Shown piece after piece: positions 8,749 through 17,227 of a stretch of 64,000 nt of DNA (within the stretch, counting starts at the first letter, position 1; each line of letters opens with the position of its first letter). The translations under genes were made by a program, and so were the position numbers. Under the pieces are notes generated by a model that ran no database searches, was not told where the DNA came from, and saw only the letters and a program-made list of their open reading frames with translations. The DNA comes from CAYREE01 sp964423225 (GTDB lineage Archaea > Altiarchaeota > Altiarchaeia > IMC4 > SCGC-AAA252-I15): the NCBI GenBank assembly GCA_964423225.1, contig CAYREE010000001.1, positions 42,930-106,929 of the forward strand. Reading direction: 5' to 3'.

Positions 8749-9426
8749 TTAGCAGATCGACAGGTTCCCAGTACTGCATAATATTCTTGTGAGAGAATCC
8801 CGATCCTGTAGGTTACAATAGGCTTTTTCACCTACAACTATACAGGGAAACTCTGAAACACCATACACCTTCAACAATACATTTACTGAAGGAAGATCCA
8901 AGTCCGCGTCAAAGCTAAACACTGCAATCTCAGAGTCTATCCGCTGATTAAAATAATTCAATACATACGCCTGCTGGTCACAATATTCACAATCCTCTCC
9001 ATTCCTATAGAAAAAGAGTATTTCAGTCTGTTTTAAATCGCATTTCCTCTTCAACTGTTTTAGTATCGAAAGATAAATTACTTCCTGACGATTGAACTTC
9101 TCCTTCTGAATCTGATAATATGGATCATCCAAGTATTCGCTCGTCAACTCGCGATAAGAATCGATTTTTTCCCCAAGCTTCCAAATCTTCGTGTCTAAAA
9201 CTCCCAGCTGAGATTTCAATGCAATACAACTAATATTCTCGCCGTAAACAGTCATCAGCATGTTCAAGGCCTGTATCTCCTCAAATTCCTCGAGAATATC
9301 GGACATGCGCTCATCCAATGCATCTTCGCGAAGAGTATGCAGATATACATTCAATGAATACACGCTGACAAAAATCACCAAGGTTATGATAAATGCCTTG
9401 ATGAATATTGAACCTTCTACCTCCAC
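8749..9426 (-). CDS. Membrane-anchored thioredoxin-fold protein, CxxC type
   Basis: 225 residues from a GTG start at 9426, chosen because AAGGAGG lies 8 nt upstream; a longer ATG start at 9456 would add 10 residues. One N-terminal membrane helix (about 7-25) is followed by a helical, probably coiled-coil region, then a thioredoxin-like domain with CEYC. A cis-Pro-like EFPCIVV segment and the final IC come later. It overlaps the 3' end of the upstream GT2 gene by 10 bp. A full-length paralogue at 12610-13344 is coupled to another GT2. It is probably an extracytoplasmic thiol protein serving the glycosyltransferase; the function is inferred. Confidence 0.7.
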   Translation of the reverse strand: MEVEGSIFIKAFIITLVIFVSVYSLNVYLHTLREDALDERMSDILEEFEEIQALNMLMTVYGENISCIALKSQLGVLDTKIWKLGEKIDSYRELTSEYLDDPYYQIQKEKFNRQEVIYLSILKQLKRKCDLKQTEILFFYRNGEDCEYCDQQAYVLNYFNQRIDSEIAVFSFDADLDLPSVNVLLKVYGVSEFPCIVVGEKAYCNLQDRDSLTRILCSTGNLSIC

Positions 9427-10664
9427 TTGATCTGCCTCCTTCGAAGAACAGTACAAAATGAATTAATCCAGAATATCTGATAAAACACGACAAAAAAAAC
9501 ATATCCAATAAAACCGAGGATATTCTCCCTCACCCGCCTTCCAAGAGTATTAAAACTAATTTTAGTAAGGATGATTGTAATCAATATCATTGTGAAAGCA
9601 AGAGTTGTGAATATATCAAGTAGTAATAAGTCTAGCTCATAGGTAAAACTAATATGAGACAAGTCAAAGTTTACTAACCATAAATAATTTATATTCTCTA
9701 CAACCTTTGAAGAAAACAAGTAGACTGAATACATGAATAAAGACATGCCAAGAGTAATCAACGCGTAATTATAAGGTATGTAAAATCCGAAGAGCCCCAT
9801 CTTCTTGTTGAAAATCATATTCTTATGCTGCCATACAGTCAACAGCGATCCAGAATACCATCTCTTACGCTGCTTGAATAAGGCCTTAAAATTTGATGGG
9901 ACATTCGTTAACACACATGTAGCCAAACAGAATGTGAGTTTGTATCCTGCTTTCTGCATCCTAAATGCTATCTCCAAGTCTTCCACAATATTATCTTCGT
10001 CAAAACCGCCAAGCTTCTGAATAACTTCTTTTCGATAGATGCTAAACGGTCCTGGAGTTACATGCATTATCCCAAGAAATGAGAGGATCTTTAATGCTAT
10101 TGATAATCCGACAACATATTCGACGTCAATGACTCTTTCAATGATATTAGTGGGTTTTCGGACGACCACGCGGACACTCACCGATCCCATCAATTCATCA
10201 TCAAAATAACCCACAGTCTTAGATAGGATATCTGATCTAACAACACTATCACCGTCCATGCATGCGATCAATTCCCCGGAAGCGATTCTGATAGCCTCGT
10301 TCAAGCTTGCTGCCTTGCCCTTGTTTTCCAATCTATCGATGAATCTAACATGTAAGAATGGATTATCTTCAATAAAGCCTTTGATAAGCTTTCCTGAATT
10401 GTCAGTTGAACCATCATTGACAACTATTATCTCATAACAGTCATGTGGATAATCGATCTTTGAAAGTGATTCTAAAGCTGTGAGAATACCTGACTCCTCA
10501 TTTAATACGGGAAGAATAATGCTTACCATAGGTAGATCGGTTTTTTTAAACCGATAGGAATTCAATTGTCTTCTTTTTTCAAAAAGGATAAGTAACATAG
10601 AGACTATGAAAAATGTCGACATAAACCAGACAGTCAAAACCATCGTCGAATAGATTATATTCAT
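9417..10664 (-). CDS. Processive family 2 membrane glycosyltransferase (copy 1)
   Basis: 415 residues with cellulose/hyaluronan-synthase-like architecture: an N-terminal membrane helix (about 6-28), a cytosolic GT-A domain, and three to four C-terminal membrane helices. Motifs: VVNDGS (81-86), DGD metal site (137-139), VED (227-229) with the catalytic Asp, and QRKRW (265-269), the signature of processive GT2 enzymes. It is likely to polymerise or extend a surface polysaccharide from a nucleotide sugar; the sugar cannot be told. The downstream thioredoxin-fold gene starts inside its last codons. The gene at 13326-14594 is a paralogue with the same partner. Confidence 0.88.
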   Translation of the reverse strand: MNIIYSTMVLTVWFMSTFFIVSMLLILFEKRRQLNSYRFKKTDLPMVSIILPVLNEESGILTALESLSKIDYPHDCYEIIVVNDGSTDNSGKLIKGFIEDNPFLHVRFIDRLENKGKAASLNEAIRIASGELIACMDGDSVVRSDILSKTVGYFDDELMGSVSVRVVVRKPTNIIERVIDVEYVVGLSIALKILSFLGIMHVTPGPFSIYRKEVIQKLGGFDEDNIVEDLEIAFRMQKAGYKLTFCLATCVLTNVPSNFKALFKQRKRWYSGSLLTVWQHKNMIFNKKMGLFGFYIPYNYALITLGMSLFMYSVYLFSSKVVENINYLWLVNFDLSHISFTYELDLLLLDIFTTLAFTMILITIILTKISFNTLGRRVRENILGFIGYVFFVVFYQIFWINSFCTVLRRRQIKWR

Positions 10665-10728
10665 CTCAAATACGCCTTATTAGATAAGACAATCCAATTT
10701 ATTAATAGAGTTTGTGTGATAAGCAAAG

Positions 10729-11295
10729 ATGTCTAAAAAATCATTTGAGATAAAGCGTCAATTGATGCATATGACAGGAGGCATCATCATAAGCATCCTG
10801 GCATTATTCATAAAACCCGTCATCGGAGTTCTTGTCATATTCCCAGTAATTGGTGGGATAATCGTCTTTCTATCAATACCCCGGATGTTCCCGCAGATAA
10901 AAGCACATCATCACCTCCTCTATCACTTCGAAAGAAAAGAGGATTTAGAGAAATTCCCATACAAAGGCGCGATATTTTTCGGAATAGGCATCCTGTTCCC
11001 ACTGATCCTGCTTCCAACAAAGCCGGCAGTAGCAGTGATATTGATACTAAGCGTTGGAGACGCCTTCTCCACGATGATAGGGAAAACCTCAAGGCTAAAA
11101 ATCCATCAGGGAAAATCGATTGAAGGACTCGCAGCTTTCATCATATCAAGCATTATTGCTTCTTCAATGATAGTAGACATTAAAACCGCCCTAGTATTCT
11201 CAGTTACAGGCGGTATAATTGAATTATTCGCTAAGATAAACGACAATATAGCAATTCCAGCAGCATTGAGCATATTATATATCCTAATAGTCTAG
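10729..11295 (+). CDS. CTP-dependent polyprenol/diacylglycerol kinase-like membrane protein
   Basis: 188 residues with five to six membrane helices, of the SEC59/DGK1/VTE5 (COG0170) family. These enzymes phosphorylate dolichol, diacylglycerol or phytol with CTP. Family features: RQLMHMTGG at the N-terminus, SVGDAFSTMIGK and GKSIEGLAAF. In an archaeon between glycosyltransferases, a role in recycling or making the polyprenyl phosphate carrier is plausible, but this is inference. It is the only plus-strand gene between three GT2 genes and shares a divergent promoter region (10665-10728) with the first GT2. Confidence 0.85.
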   Translation: MSKKSFEIKRQLMHMTGGIIISILALFIKPVIGVLVIFPVIGGIIVFLSIPRMFPQIKAHHHLLYHFERKEDLEKFPYKGAIFFGIGILFPLILLPTKPAVAVILILSVGDAFSTMIGKTSRLKIHQGKSIEGLAAFIISSIIASSMIVDIKTALVFSVTGGIIELFAKINDNIAIPAALSILYILIV

Positions 11296-11310
11296 ATGAA
11301 TCCAGATAGA

Positions 11311-12585
11311 CTATCTGTTTTTTTCCCAGATATTCTTATGTCCCTCAAGCCTCTTGAACGGATTAGCCTCGTTGAAAAAAGGCAGTATGAAAAACAAGAG
11401 GGTAATTAGAAAGTAGGGGAAAAAGAAGATTATGGCGAAAAGCACTTTCAGATTAATCCGCCTCATCTTAACAGCAGCAAAAACATGATAAAATGTCGTG
11501 AGAATCCAGGAGGTTATGAAAATCGGGAATGTTGGCGGCATCTCCCAGATTCCAGTATATACGTTATAGATGAATTCTAATGTCCCAAGCTGGCTCGACC
11601 AACCGATAAAATACTTTACAACATAAATGTTCAGGTATACTCCTTTACTGATAAAATACTCGAAATACCCCCGTAATATCTGATATAAGGTTAGAGGTAT
11701 TATCATGAATCCCTGAATGAAAAAATAGATTTGATTCGGCATCCCATACAAGCCAACCAAACCATGCTTTGGATTCAATAACATATCATTATGCTTCCTA
11801 ATAACCTGGATAGTACCCCTACCCCATCTAATCCGCTGTTTTGCAATACCAAATAATGTTTGTGGAACATTCGTATACATCACAGCCTTAGACATAACGA
11901 TACGATAACCCTTCTTCCTAATCCCAAGACCAATATCAAAATCCTCAGATAAAGTATCAATAGAAAATCCCCCAACCGCTTCAAGAGCCCTCCGCCTTAC
12001 CGCGCAAAAACCAGGAAGCATATAATTAGTACCAATCTTGTCGAAAACATAACGCCACATAGAGCTTAAAGCATACTCAAAATCCTGATACCAGACAAGA
12101 GGATTCCTATTAGAGACAACAGAAATGATGCCAGAAACCGCCCCAACCCCCCCATCCTCAAAAGGCTCGGCCATACGCTTTAACGCGTCTTTATCAAGCT
12201 GTGAATCAGCATCCAGAAACAATATGACCTCGCCTGAAGATTCTGCTACACCCCGGTTTACAGCCATTGCCTTACCGACATGATCTGTTTCAACAAGCCT
12301 TAAATCCTTGTGTTTTTTAGCAAGTTTTTTTACGATATTACCAGTATCATCTTTTGATCCGTCATTTACAACCACAACATCTATTTTACCCGGATATCCT
12401 GAATCATAGACGCTTTCAATAGTCTCACCAATAACACTCGCCTCATCGTGTGCTGGAATAACAATAGAAAGATCAGGATGATATCCTTTCTTCAACTTTC
12501 GATCGGGGGCTAATGCTATCAGATTCCACGGTACGAATGTTATGATTGATATCGTGAAAATTAATCCGAGTACCTCATTTATCAT
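11311..12585 (-). CDS. Processive family 2 membrane glycosyltransferase (copy 2)
   Basis: 424 residues: N-terminal membrane helix, GT-A domain, about four C-terminal membrane helices. Motifs: VVVNDGSKDD (71-80), DAD (125-127), SEDFDIG and KQRIRW. It belongs to the same superfamily as the flanking GT2 genes but is more distant from them, and it lacks the overlapping thioredoxin-fold partner: the thioredoxin-fold gene upstream ends 24 nt before it and pairs with copy 3. It converges with the kinase-like gene (15-bp spacer). The sugar donor is unknown. Confidence 0.87.
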   Translation of the reverse strand: MINEVLGLIFTISIITFVPWNLIALAPDRKLKKGYHPDLSIVIPAHDEASVIGETIESVYDSGYPGKIDVVVVNDGSKDDTGNIVKKLAKKHKDLRLVETDHVGKAMAVNRGVAESSGEVILFLDADSQLDKDALKRMAEPFEDGGVGAVSGIISVVSNRNPLVWYQDFEYALSSMWRYVFDKIGTNYMLPGFCAVRRRALEAVGGFSIDTLSEDFDIGLGIRKKGYRIVMSKAVMYTNVPQTLFGIAKQRIRWGRGTIQVIRKHNDMLLNPKHGLVGLYGMPNQIYFFIQGFMIIPLTLYQILRGYFEYFISKGVYLNIYVVKYFIGWSSQLGTLEFIYNVYTGIWEMPPTFPIFITSWILTTFYHVFAAVKMRRINLKVLFAIIFFFPYFLITLLFFILPFFNEANPFKRLEGHKNIWEKNR

Positions 12586-12609
12586 CTTTAAGATTATTTG
12601 ACAGAATGC

Positions 12610-13344
12610 CTATAGCTTGGTTGAATTAACTATTAAATTATCTTCCTTTGTTTTATTCTCACATATCGAAAGATGAGGTGAATATTCACATAAATTAGTG
12701 GTTAATCCTGTTTTATCCATTAAGCCACAATGAGTATTCCCTTCAATAACAAGACACGGTAATTTATCCACATTATATGCATCCATTAATGTCTTTACTG
12801 CTTGAACATCCCTATCAGCATCGAAGCTGAAGATGGTTAGCTCAGGATCAATCTGCTCGTTGATATATGAAAGGACAAAGCCCTGCTGACCACAACGCTT
12901 ATCCTGCTTACAATTCCCATAGAAATAAAGAATGATCGTCTGATTGTATACACACTGCGCCCTAACCTTTGAGATCATGGAAAACTGTATTAGGGCACGC
13001 CGATTCAACCTGCGTTTTTCACGAAGATAAAACTCTTCCCCCCCAAAATCCTGGACAACCTCATAATACTCCTTTATCTTATTGTCAAGCTTCCAAAGAC
13101 GCTGCTCAAGATAATTCAACTGTTTTATCAATGCATCACAAGAGGCATTATGCTCTTTTAGATGTTCCATCAGATAATACGAGCTCTCAATATCTTCAAA
13201 ATCCTCTAAAACATCATCCATCTTAGATACCACGACTTCCTCCCTGTTCTCATCCATGATATTATTGGTATATTTCAATACCGAAAAAAGAAGGATGGTT
13301 AATATCCCAGCCGTCAAAAAAATCTTTACATTCCCGCTCTCCAT
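12610..13344 (-). CDS. Membrane-anchored thioredoxin-fold protein, CxxxxxC variant
   Basis: 244 residues from ATG at 13344; an upstream ATG at 13389 would overlap the GT2 gene much further. It is a full-length paralogue of 8749-9426: N-terminal membrane helix, a helical region rich in charged residues, and a thioredoxin-like domain with ILYFYGNC, FSFDADRD and KLPCLVIEG. The expected CxxC is replaced by C-KQDKR-C, five residues apart. Its start overlaps the last 19 bp of the GT2 gene upstream. The repeated GT2-plus-partner order suggests the two proteins work together. Redox activity is uncertain given the changed motif. Confidence 0.68.
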   Translation of the reverse strand: MESGNVKIFLTAGILTILLFSVLKYTNNIMDENREEVVVSKMDDVLEDFEDIESSYYLMEHLKEHNASCDALIKQLNYLEQRLWKLDNKIKEYYEVVQDFGGEEFYLREKRRLNRRALIQFSMISKVRAQCVYNQTIILYFYGNCKQDKRCGQQGFVLSYINEQIDPELTIFSFDADRDVQAVKTLMDAYNVDKLPCLVIEGNTHCGLMDKTGLTTNLCEYSPHLSICENKTKEDNLIVNSTKL

Positions 13345-14594
13345 TTTACCTCTTTTCCAAAAGCTACAAAATACATGCTCAAAACCCACATTATTTGATA
13401 TGGGATGAAAAACAACATGAAACCGATAAAACCAGTGATATTATCACGTATCCTATGGCCAATACTCTTTAACGCAATATAGGATACTATTGCATTCAAT
13501 GCCATTGGAGTCAAACCCAATAGATGATACATGCTAAGATAATTGAAATCCCATTCGAAATGCTTCTGCGCAAAAAGTACTTGTGAGACTATATCGAAGT
13601 CTATTAGATTCATATTAGACAATGCAATATTCGTATTAGACATGATAATCACCAGAAACGAGAATGAAAGCAGGCATGCAAGAATGGTTCCGCCATAATT
13701 GACTGGAATGAAATACATGCCAAAAGTACCAAGTCTAGGATTTAAAATAACGTCCCGATGCTTTAATATCGTCTGCATTGTACCAGTATACCATCTCTTA
13801 CGCTGATAATAAAAATCCTTGAGAGTGGAGGGTACAACAGTGTAAGCAGTTGCTTGAGTGCATACTGCAATATTCATACCCTTCTTATTCATCCTGTATG
13901 CAAGCTCCATATCCTCGACAAGATTATCCTTGTCAAAGCCGCCTATCTCCAAGACGCGATCTTTAATATATATGCTGAACTGGCCGGGTGTCACAAACAT
14001 ACAGTTTAGGAAAGTCCAGATCTTATTGTAAAAAGCATTTGCAAGCGCATATTCGATGGCGATAACTTTTTGGATGATGTTTTTAGCATCCTTAACATAG
14101 ATCGAGGCTGTTACAGCCGCAACATCCCTTCCTTGAAAATAAGGGAGTGTCCTATGTATGATATCAGGCTCGATGACAGTGTCTGCATCAATACAGGCAA
14201 CATATTTCGTCTTAGCATGCTTGATACCCAGGTTCAATGCCTCAGCCTTTCCCTGGTTCGGATTGTTTTCAAGATATATGATCTTTCCCTCATCTGAAAA
14301 CTCCTTGCATATCTCTCCAGTACGATCTTTCGACCCATCATTAACAACTATTATATCAAGCTTATCACTGGGATAATCCAGTTTTAAAGTGGATTCTATG
14401 GTATTAGCGATATTATCCTCCTCGTTATATGCGGGGATAATCACTGATACCGCTACGATATCCCCTGTTTTTCGAGGTAGTTGTTCATGAAACTCTCGTT
14501 TATTACGTATGAAAGTGACTAAAGACAACATAAAGAAGAATGTGAGTATGAACCATACAACATACAACAAGGTTAGATGTATTATAGACGTCAT
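13326..14594 (-). CDS. Processive family 2 membrane glycosyltransferase (copy 3)
   Basis: 422 residues, closest in the window to copy 1 (9417-10664). It has VSVIIPAYNEEDN, IVVNDGSKDRTG, the DAD metal motif in ACIDADT, NLVEDMELAYRM and YQRKRWYTG. There is one N-terminal membrane helix and several C-terminal ones. Its stop lies inside the start region of the thioredoxin-fold gene, as in copy 1, so the two modules arose by duplication of a two-gene unit. A role in synthesis of an extracellular or capsular polysaccharide is likely; the product is unknown. Confidence 0.88.
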   Translation of the reverse strand: MTSIIHLTLLYVVWFILTFFFMLSLVTFIRNKREFHEQLPRKTGDIVAVSVIIPAYNEEDNIANTIESTLKLDYPSDKLDIIVVNDGSKDRTGEICKEFSDEGKIIYLENNPNQGKAEALNLGIKHAKTKYVACIDADTVIEPDIIHRTLPYFQGRDVAAVTASIYVKDAKNIIQKVIAIEYALANAFYNKIWTFLNCMFVTPGQFSIYIKDRVLEIGGFDKDNLVEDMELAYRMNKKGMNIAVCTQATAYTVVPSTLKDFYYQRKRWYTGTMQTILKHRDVILNPRLGTFGMYFIPVNYGGTILACLLSFSFLVIIMSNTNIALSNMNLIDFDIVSQVLFAQKHFEWDFNYLSMYHLLGLTPMALNAIVSYIALKSIGHRIRDNITGFIGFMLFFIPYQIMWVLSMYFVAFGKEVKWRAGM

Positions 14595-14700
14595 TTTAAT
14601 TCAATAAGATCAATAATTGCCCTTATTGATAGGTACACCTCCTTTAATAATAATATGGTAGGATGATAAAAACGCGATATTTAAAAGCCCTATGGAAAAA

Positions 14701-15834
14701 TCAGTCCTTGCCAATTGAGTCCTCAATAGCTTTTCTAATAATCTCAGAGCCTGAAATATTTTCACTCATCATACGATATTCCAATGCTTTTTCCCTAAAA
14801 GAATCATCATCCAGTAGAAGACGTATCTTATCGACTAGTTCATCAGCCTTAACTGAATAACTCATTTTAAAACCAAGCCCCCGATCCTGTACTACAGAGG
14901 CATTATTCTCCTGTTCATTATGTGAGATATCAGGAAATGATAATAATGGCACCCCAAGAGATAAACATTCCATAATAGTTGAATGTCCGCCACTTGTTAT
15001 CACACAATCAGAAGCTTTGATGAAAGGCAGTGGATCATCAAGATATTGTTTTACAATAATATTATCAGGAAGGCATTGAAGCTCCTTCTCAGAAATACTG
15101 GGACCAAGAATAAACGTGTAATTAATCGATGGATCTATTTCTGCTGCCTCAACAACCTTTTCAAACGCTTTTTTCCTATATCCAAAACCACCCATCATCG
15201 ACAATACATGGGGTCTGCCAAGGTTAATATCCTTTATCTCAGAATATTTATTACGTACTAGAGGACCAGTAAAAATACTCTTATCCCTAAGCCTTTGATG
15301 TGGATTCAAATTCCTACAACATATCGTATGTGGATCAGGATAGTCAGGTATGAATATGCCATCAGTCCTATTGAAGATATTCACATAGAATTTCTCTGCC
15401 ATACCACCTAATACTCGGATTATCATACCATTATTTTGAAAGAATTGTCTCATATCAGTCTGATTAGAAGTTGCATAGACCGGGATTTTCTTCAGGATAG
15501 AGGCGATTATCCCAGTGTAATAAAGATCAGATATTACAATATCAGGATTGAATTCCTTAAGTATGCCTAATGTCCGGGGTGTTGATAGGATTTTCACATT
15601 TGTCACTGTAGACCTTATTGAACGCCCCATATCCAATCTACCAGCATCTCCTAAAAGCACGATTTCAGGCGATAAGACAGGTACTTTCCCACCTTCAGCT
15701 TCTAGAATATCCTTGGAATAACCATAACCAGCATAAATAACTTCATGTCCCTGGGCAACAAGATGTCGACCGATTGTAATGCACCGAGTCGTATGACCCA
15801 AACCTTCACCGCAGACAAATATCAATACACGCAC
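14701..15834 (-). CDS. MJ1255-like GT-B glycosyltransferase
   Basis: 377 residues with two Rossmann-like halves of the GT-B fold. The N-terminus MRVLIFVCGEGLGHTTR matches the MJ1255/VC2487 family of putative glycosyltransferases related to family 28 (MurG-like). The C-terminal donor-binding part has VITSGGHSTIMECLSLGVPLL and an acidic FPDISHNEQENNA segment. There is no membrane helix, so it acts at the cytosolic face. It follows the GT2 cluster on the same strand. The donor and acceptor are unknown. Confidence 0.82.
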   Translation of the reverse strand: MRVLIFVCGEGLGHTTRCITIGRHLVAQGHEVIYAGYGYSKDILEAEGGKVPVLSPEIVLLGDAGRLDMGRSIRSTVTNVKILSTPRTLGILKEFNPDIVISDLYYTGIIASILKKIPVYATSNQTDMRQFFQNNGMIIRVLGGMAEKFYVNIFNRTDGIFIPDYPDPHTICCRNLNPHQRLRDKSIFTGPLVRNKYSEIKDINLGRPHVLSMMGGFGYRKKAFEKVVEAAEIDPSINYTFILGPSISEKELQCLPDNIIVKQYLDDPLPFIKASDCVITSGGHSTIMECLSLGVPLLSFPDISHNEQENNASVVQDRGLGFKMSYSVKADELVDKIRLLLDDDSFREKALEYRMMSENISGSEIIRKAIEDSIGKD

Positions 15835-15871
15835 GTAAGTTATATCATTTAACGAGAAAAAAAAGAGTGGT

Positions 15872-16483
15872 CTAATCCTTGATCATTACATTCCGTCTGT
15901 TTATCTCAAGTCTTCCCTCGACAAACAACTTGACAGCTTCAGAATAAATCTTATGTTCCTCTTCAAGTATGCGTAATGAAATAGTCGCCTCATCATCATC
16001 ACCCAATATTTCAACTGCTTTTTGGATGATTATCGGACCATGATCAACTTTATCATCAACAAAGTGTACTGTGCATCCTGTGACCTTCACCCCATAATCC
16101 ATTGCCTGTCTTTGAGCATGTAATCCTGGAAATGAGGGAAGTAATGCCGGATGTATATTCATCATCCTATCCTTGAATTCATTTACGAAATAGGGTGTCA
16201 CAATCCTCATGTATCCTGCAAGAAGAACAAGATCCACGTCACATGATTTCAGTTCATCCACCATCTTCTTATCTGATTCTTCCCTAGATGAATAATCTTT
16301 TGGATTAACATATACTGACTCTATCCCATGATTCTTCGCCCTTTCAAGCGCGTAAGCCTTACTATTATCCACGATCAATAAAACGATTTTAGAATCCGGT
16401 ATGTATCCTGACTCGACATTTTCTATTAACGCCTGGAAATTACTACCACCCCCAGATGCCAGAACACCTATCCGTGTAACCAT
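15872..16483 (-). CDS. purN: Phosphoribosylglycinamide formyltransferase PurN
   Basis: Transfers a formyl group from 10-formyl-THF to GAR in purine synthesis. From ATG 16483 the protein has 203 residues; an upstream ATG at 16519 is possible but would add 12 residues before the conserved start RIGVLASGGGSN. Seen: the GGGSNFQAL phosphate loop, LLAGYMRIV, the active-site MNIHPALLPSFPG with Asn and His, and VHFVDDKVDHGPII with the catalytic Asp. Its folate cofactor ties it to fhs, folD and glyA elsewhere in the window. Confidence 0.94.
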   Translation of the reverse strand: MVTRIGVLASGGGSNFQALIENVESGYIPDSKIVLLIVDNSKAYALERAKNHGIESVYVNPKDYSSREESDKKMVDELKSCDVDLVLLAGYMRIVTPYFVNEFKDRMMNIHPALLPSFPGLHAQRQAMDYGVKVTGCTVHFVDDKVDHGPIIIQKAVEILGDDDEATISLRILEEEHKIYSEAVKLFVEGRLEINRRNVMIKD

Positions 16484-16555
16484 AGGATTTAATACAGGGA
16501 AACCCCGATTAAAAAACATTGATATGTTCCTTATTGGATTTGTTACGCATAGTAG

Positions 16556-17182
16556 TCAATCATCCTTTATACAAGTGTATTGAATATAGGGGTGTGTGTG
16601 ATACTTGGACTTATATCCGGATCTAGTGATTTTATGAATCTTGAATCCTGGATTCAATAATAAGGGCCTTACTTCTTCTTCCGTATAGTAAGCATAGAAT
16701 TTTTCCCTATCGTATCTCTTGTCGAGCTCGAAACCTTCACCCTTCCCTTCCTTGAATGAAATATTCATTACCCCATTTTTTTTCAATATTCGATATACAT
16801 TTTCGATGATTCTACCTGCATGACTTTTCTCAACACAGAATATACTTGCTCCAAACCAGGCCCCGTCAAACAATTCATCAGGAAATGATAATTTTCGAAA
16901 ATCCATGACTTGGAAGTCTGCTTTAGGGGCTATTAATCTAGCTTTTACAATGGTTTTCTTAGATAAATCAATTCCTGTGACTCTCAGACCATGACCTGTG
17001 AAAAACAATGCATCCCTTCCGGGACCGCATCCTATATCGATTATCCAGGCTTTTTTAGGAAGCATGTTGATGAATTCTTCTCTTTTTTTAATCTGAGCAG
17101 GTTCAAGATCCTTTGTTAATTCATGATACTTTTCAACAGTCTCATCATAAGCTTTAATATTCTTTCTAGAAAGCTTGTCCAT
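16556..17182 (-). CDS. Class I SAM-dependent methyltransferase
   Basis: 208 residues. Motif I is IDIGCGPGRDALFF (about 49-62), the acidic motif after strand 2 is VTGIDLS, and motif II lies around FDGAWFGASIF. This is a generic small-molecule or glycan methyltransferase fold; the substrate cannot be predicted. It lies between purN and a GT39-like membrane protein on the same strand. The short N-terminus and the lack of extra domains suit a free-standing cytosolic enzyme. Confidence 0.8.
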   Translation of the reverse strand: MDKLSRKNIKAYDETVEKYHELTKDLEPAQIKKREEFINMLPKKAWIIDIGCGPGRDALFFTGHGLRVTGIDLSKKTIVKARLIAPKADFQVMDFRKLSFPDELFDGAWFGASIFCVEKSHAGRIIENVYRILKKNGVMNISFKEGKGEGFELDKRYDREKFYAYYTEEEVRPLLLNPGFKIHKITRSGYKSKYHTHPYIQYTCIKDD

Positions 17183-17227
17183 GAAGATAATTTGGCTGTA
17201 AAAAGTATAATAAACAAGTCGAAAAAG

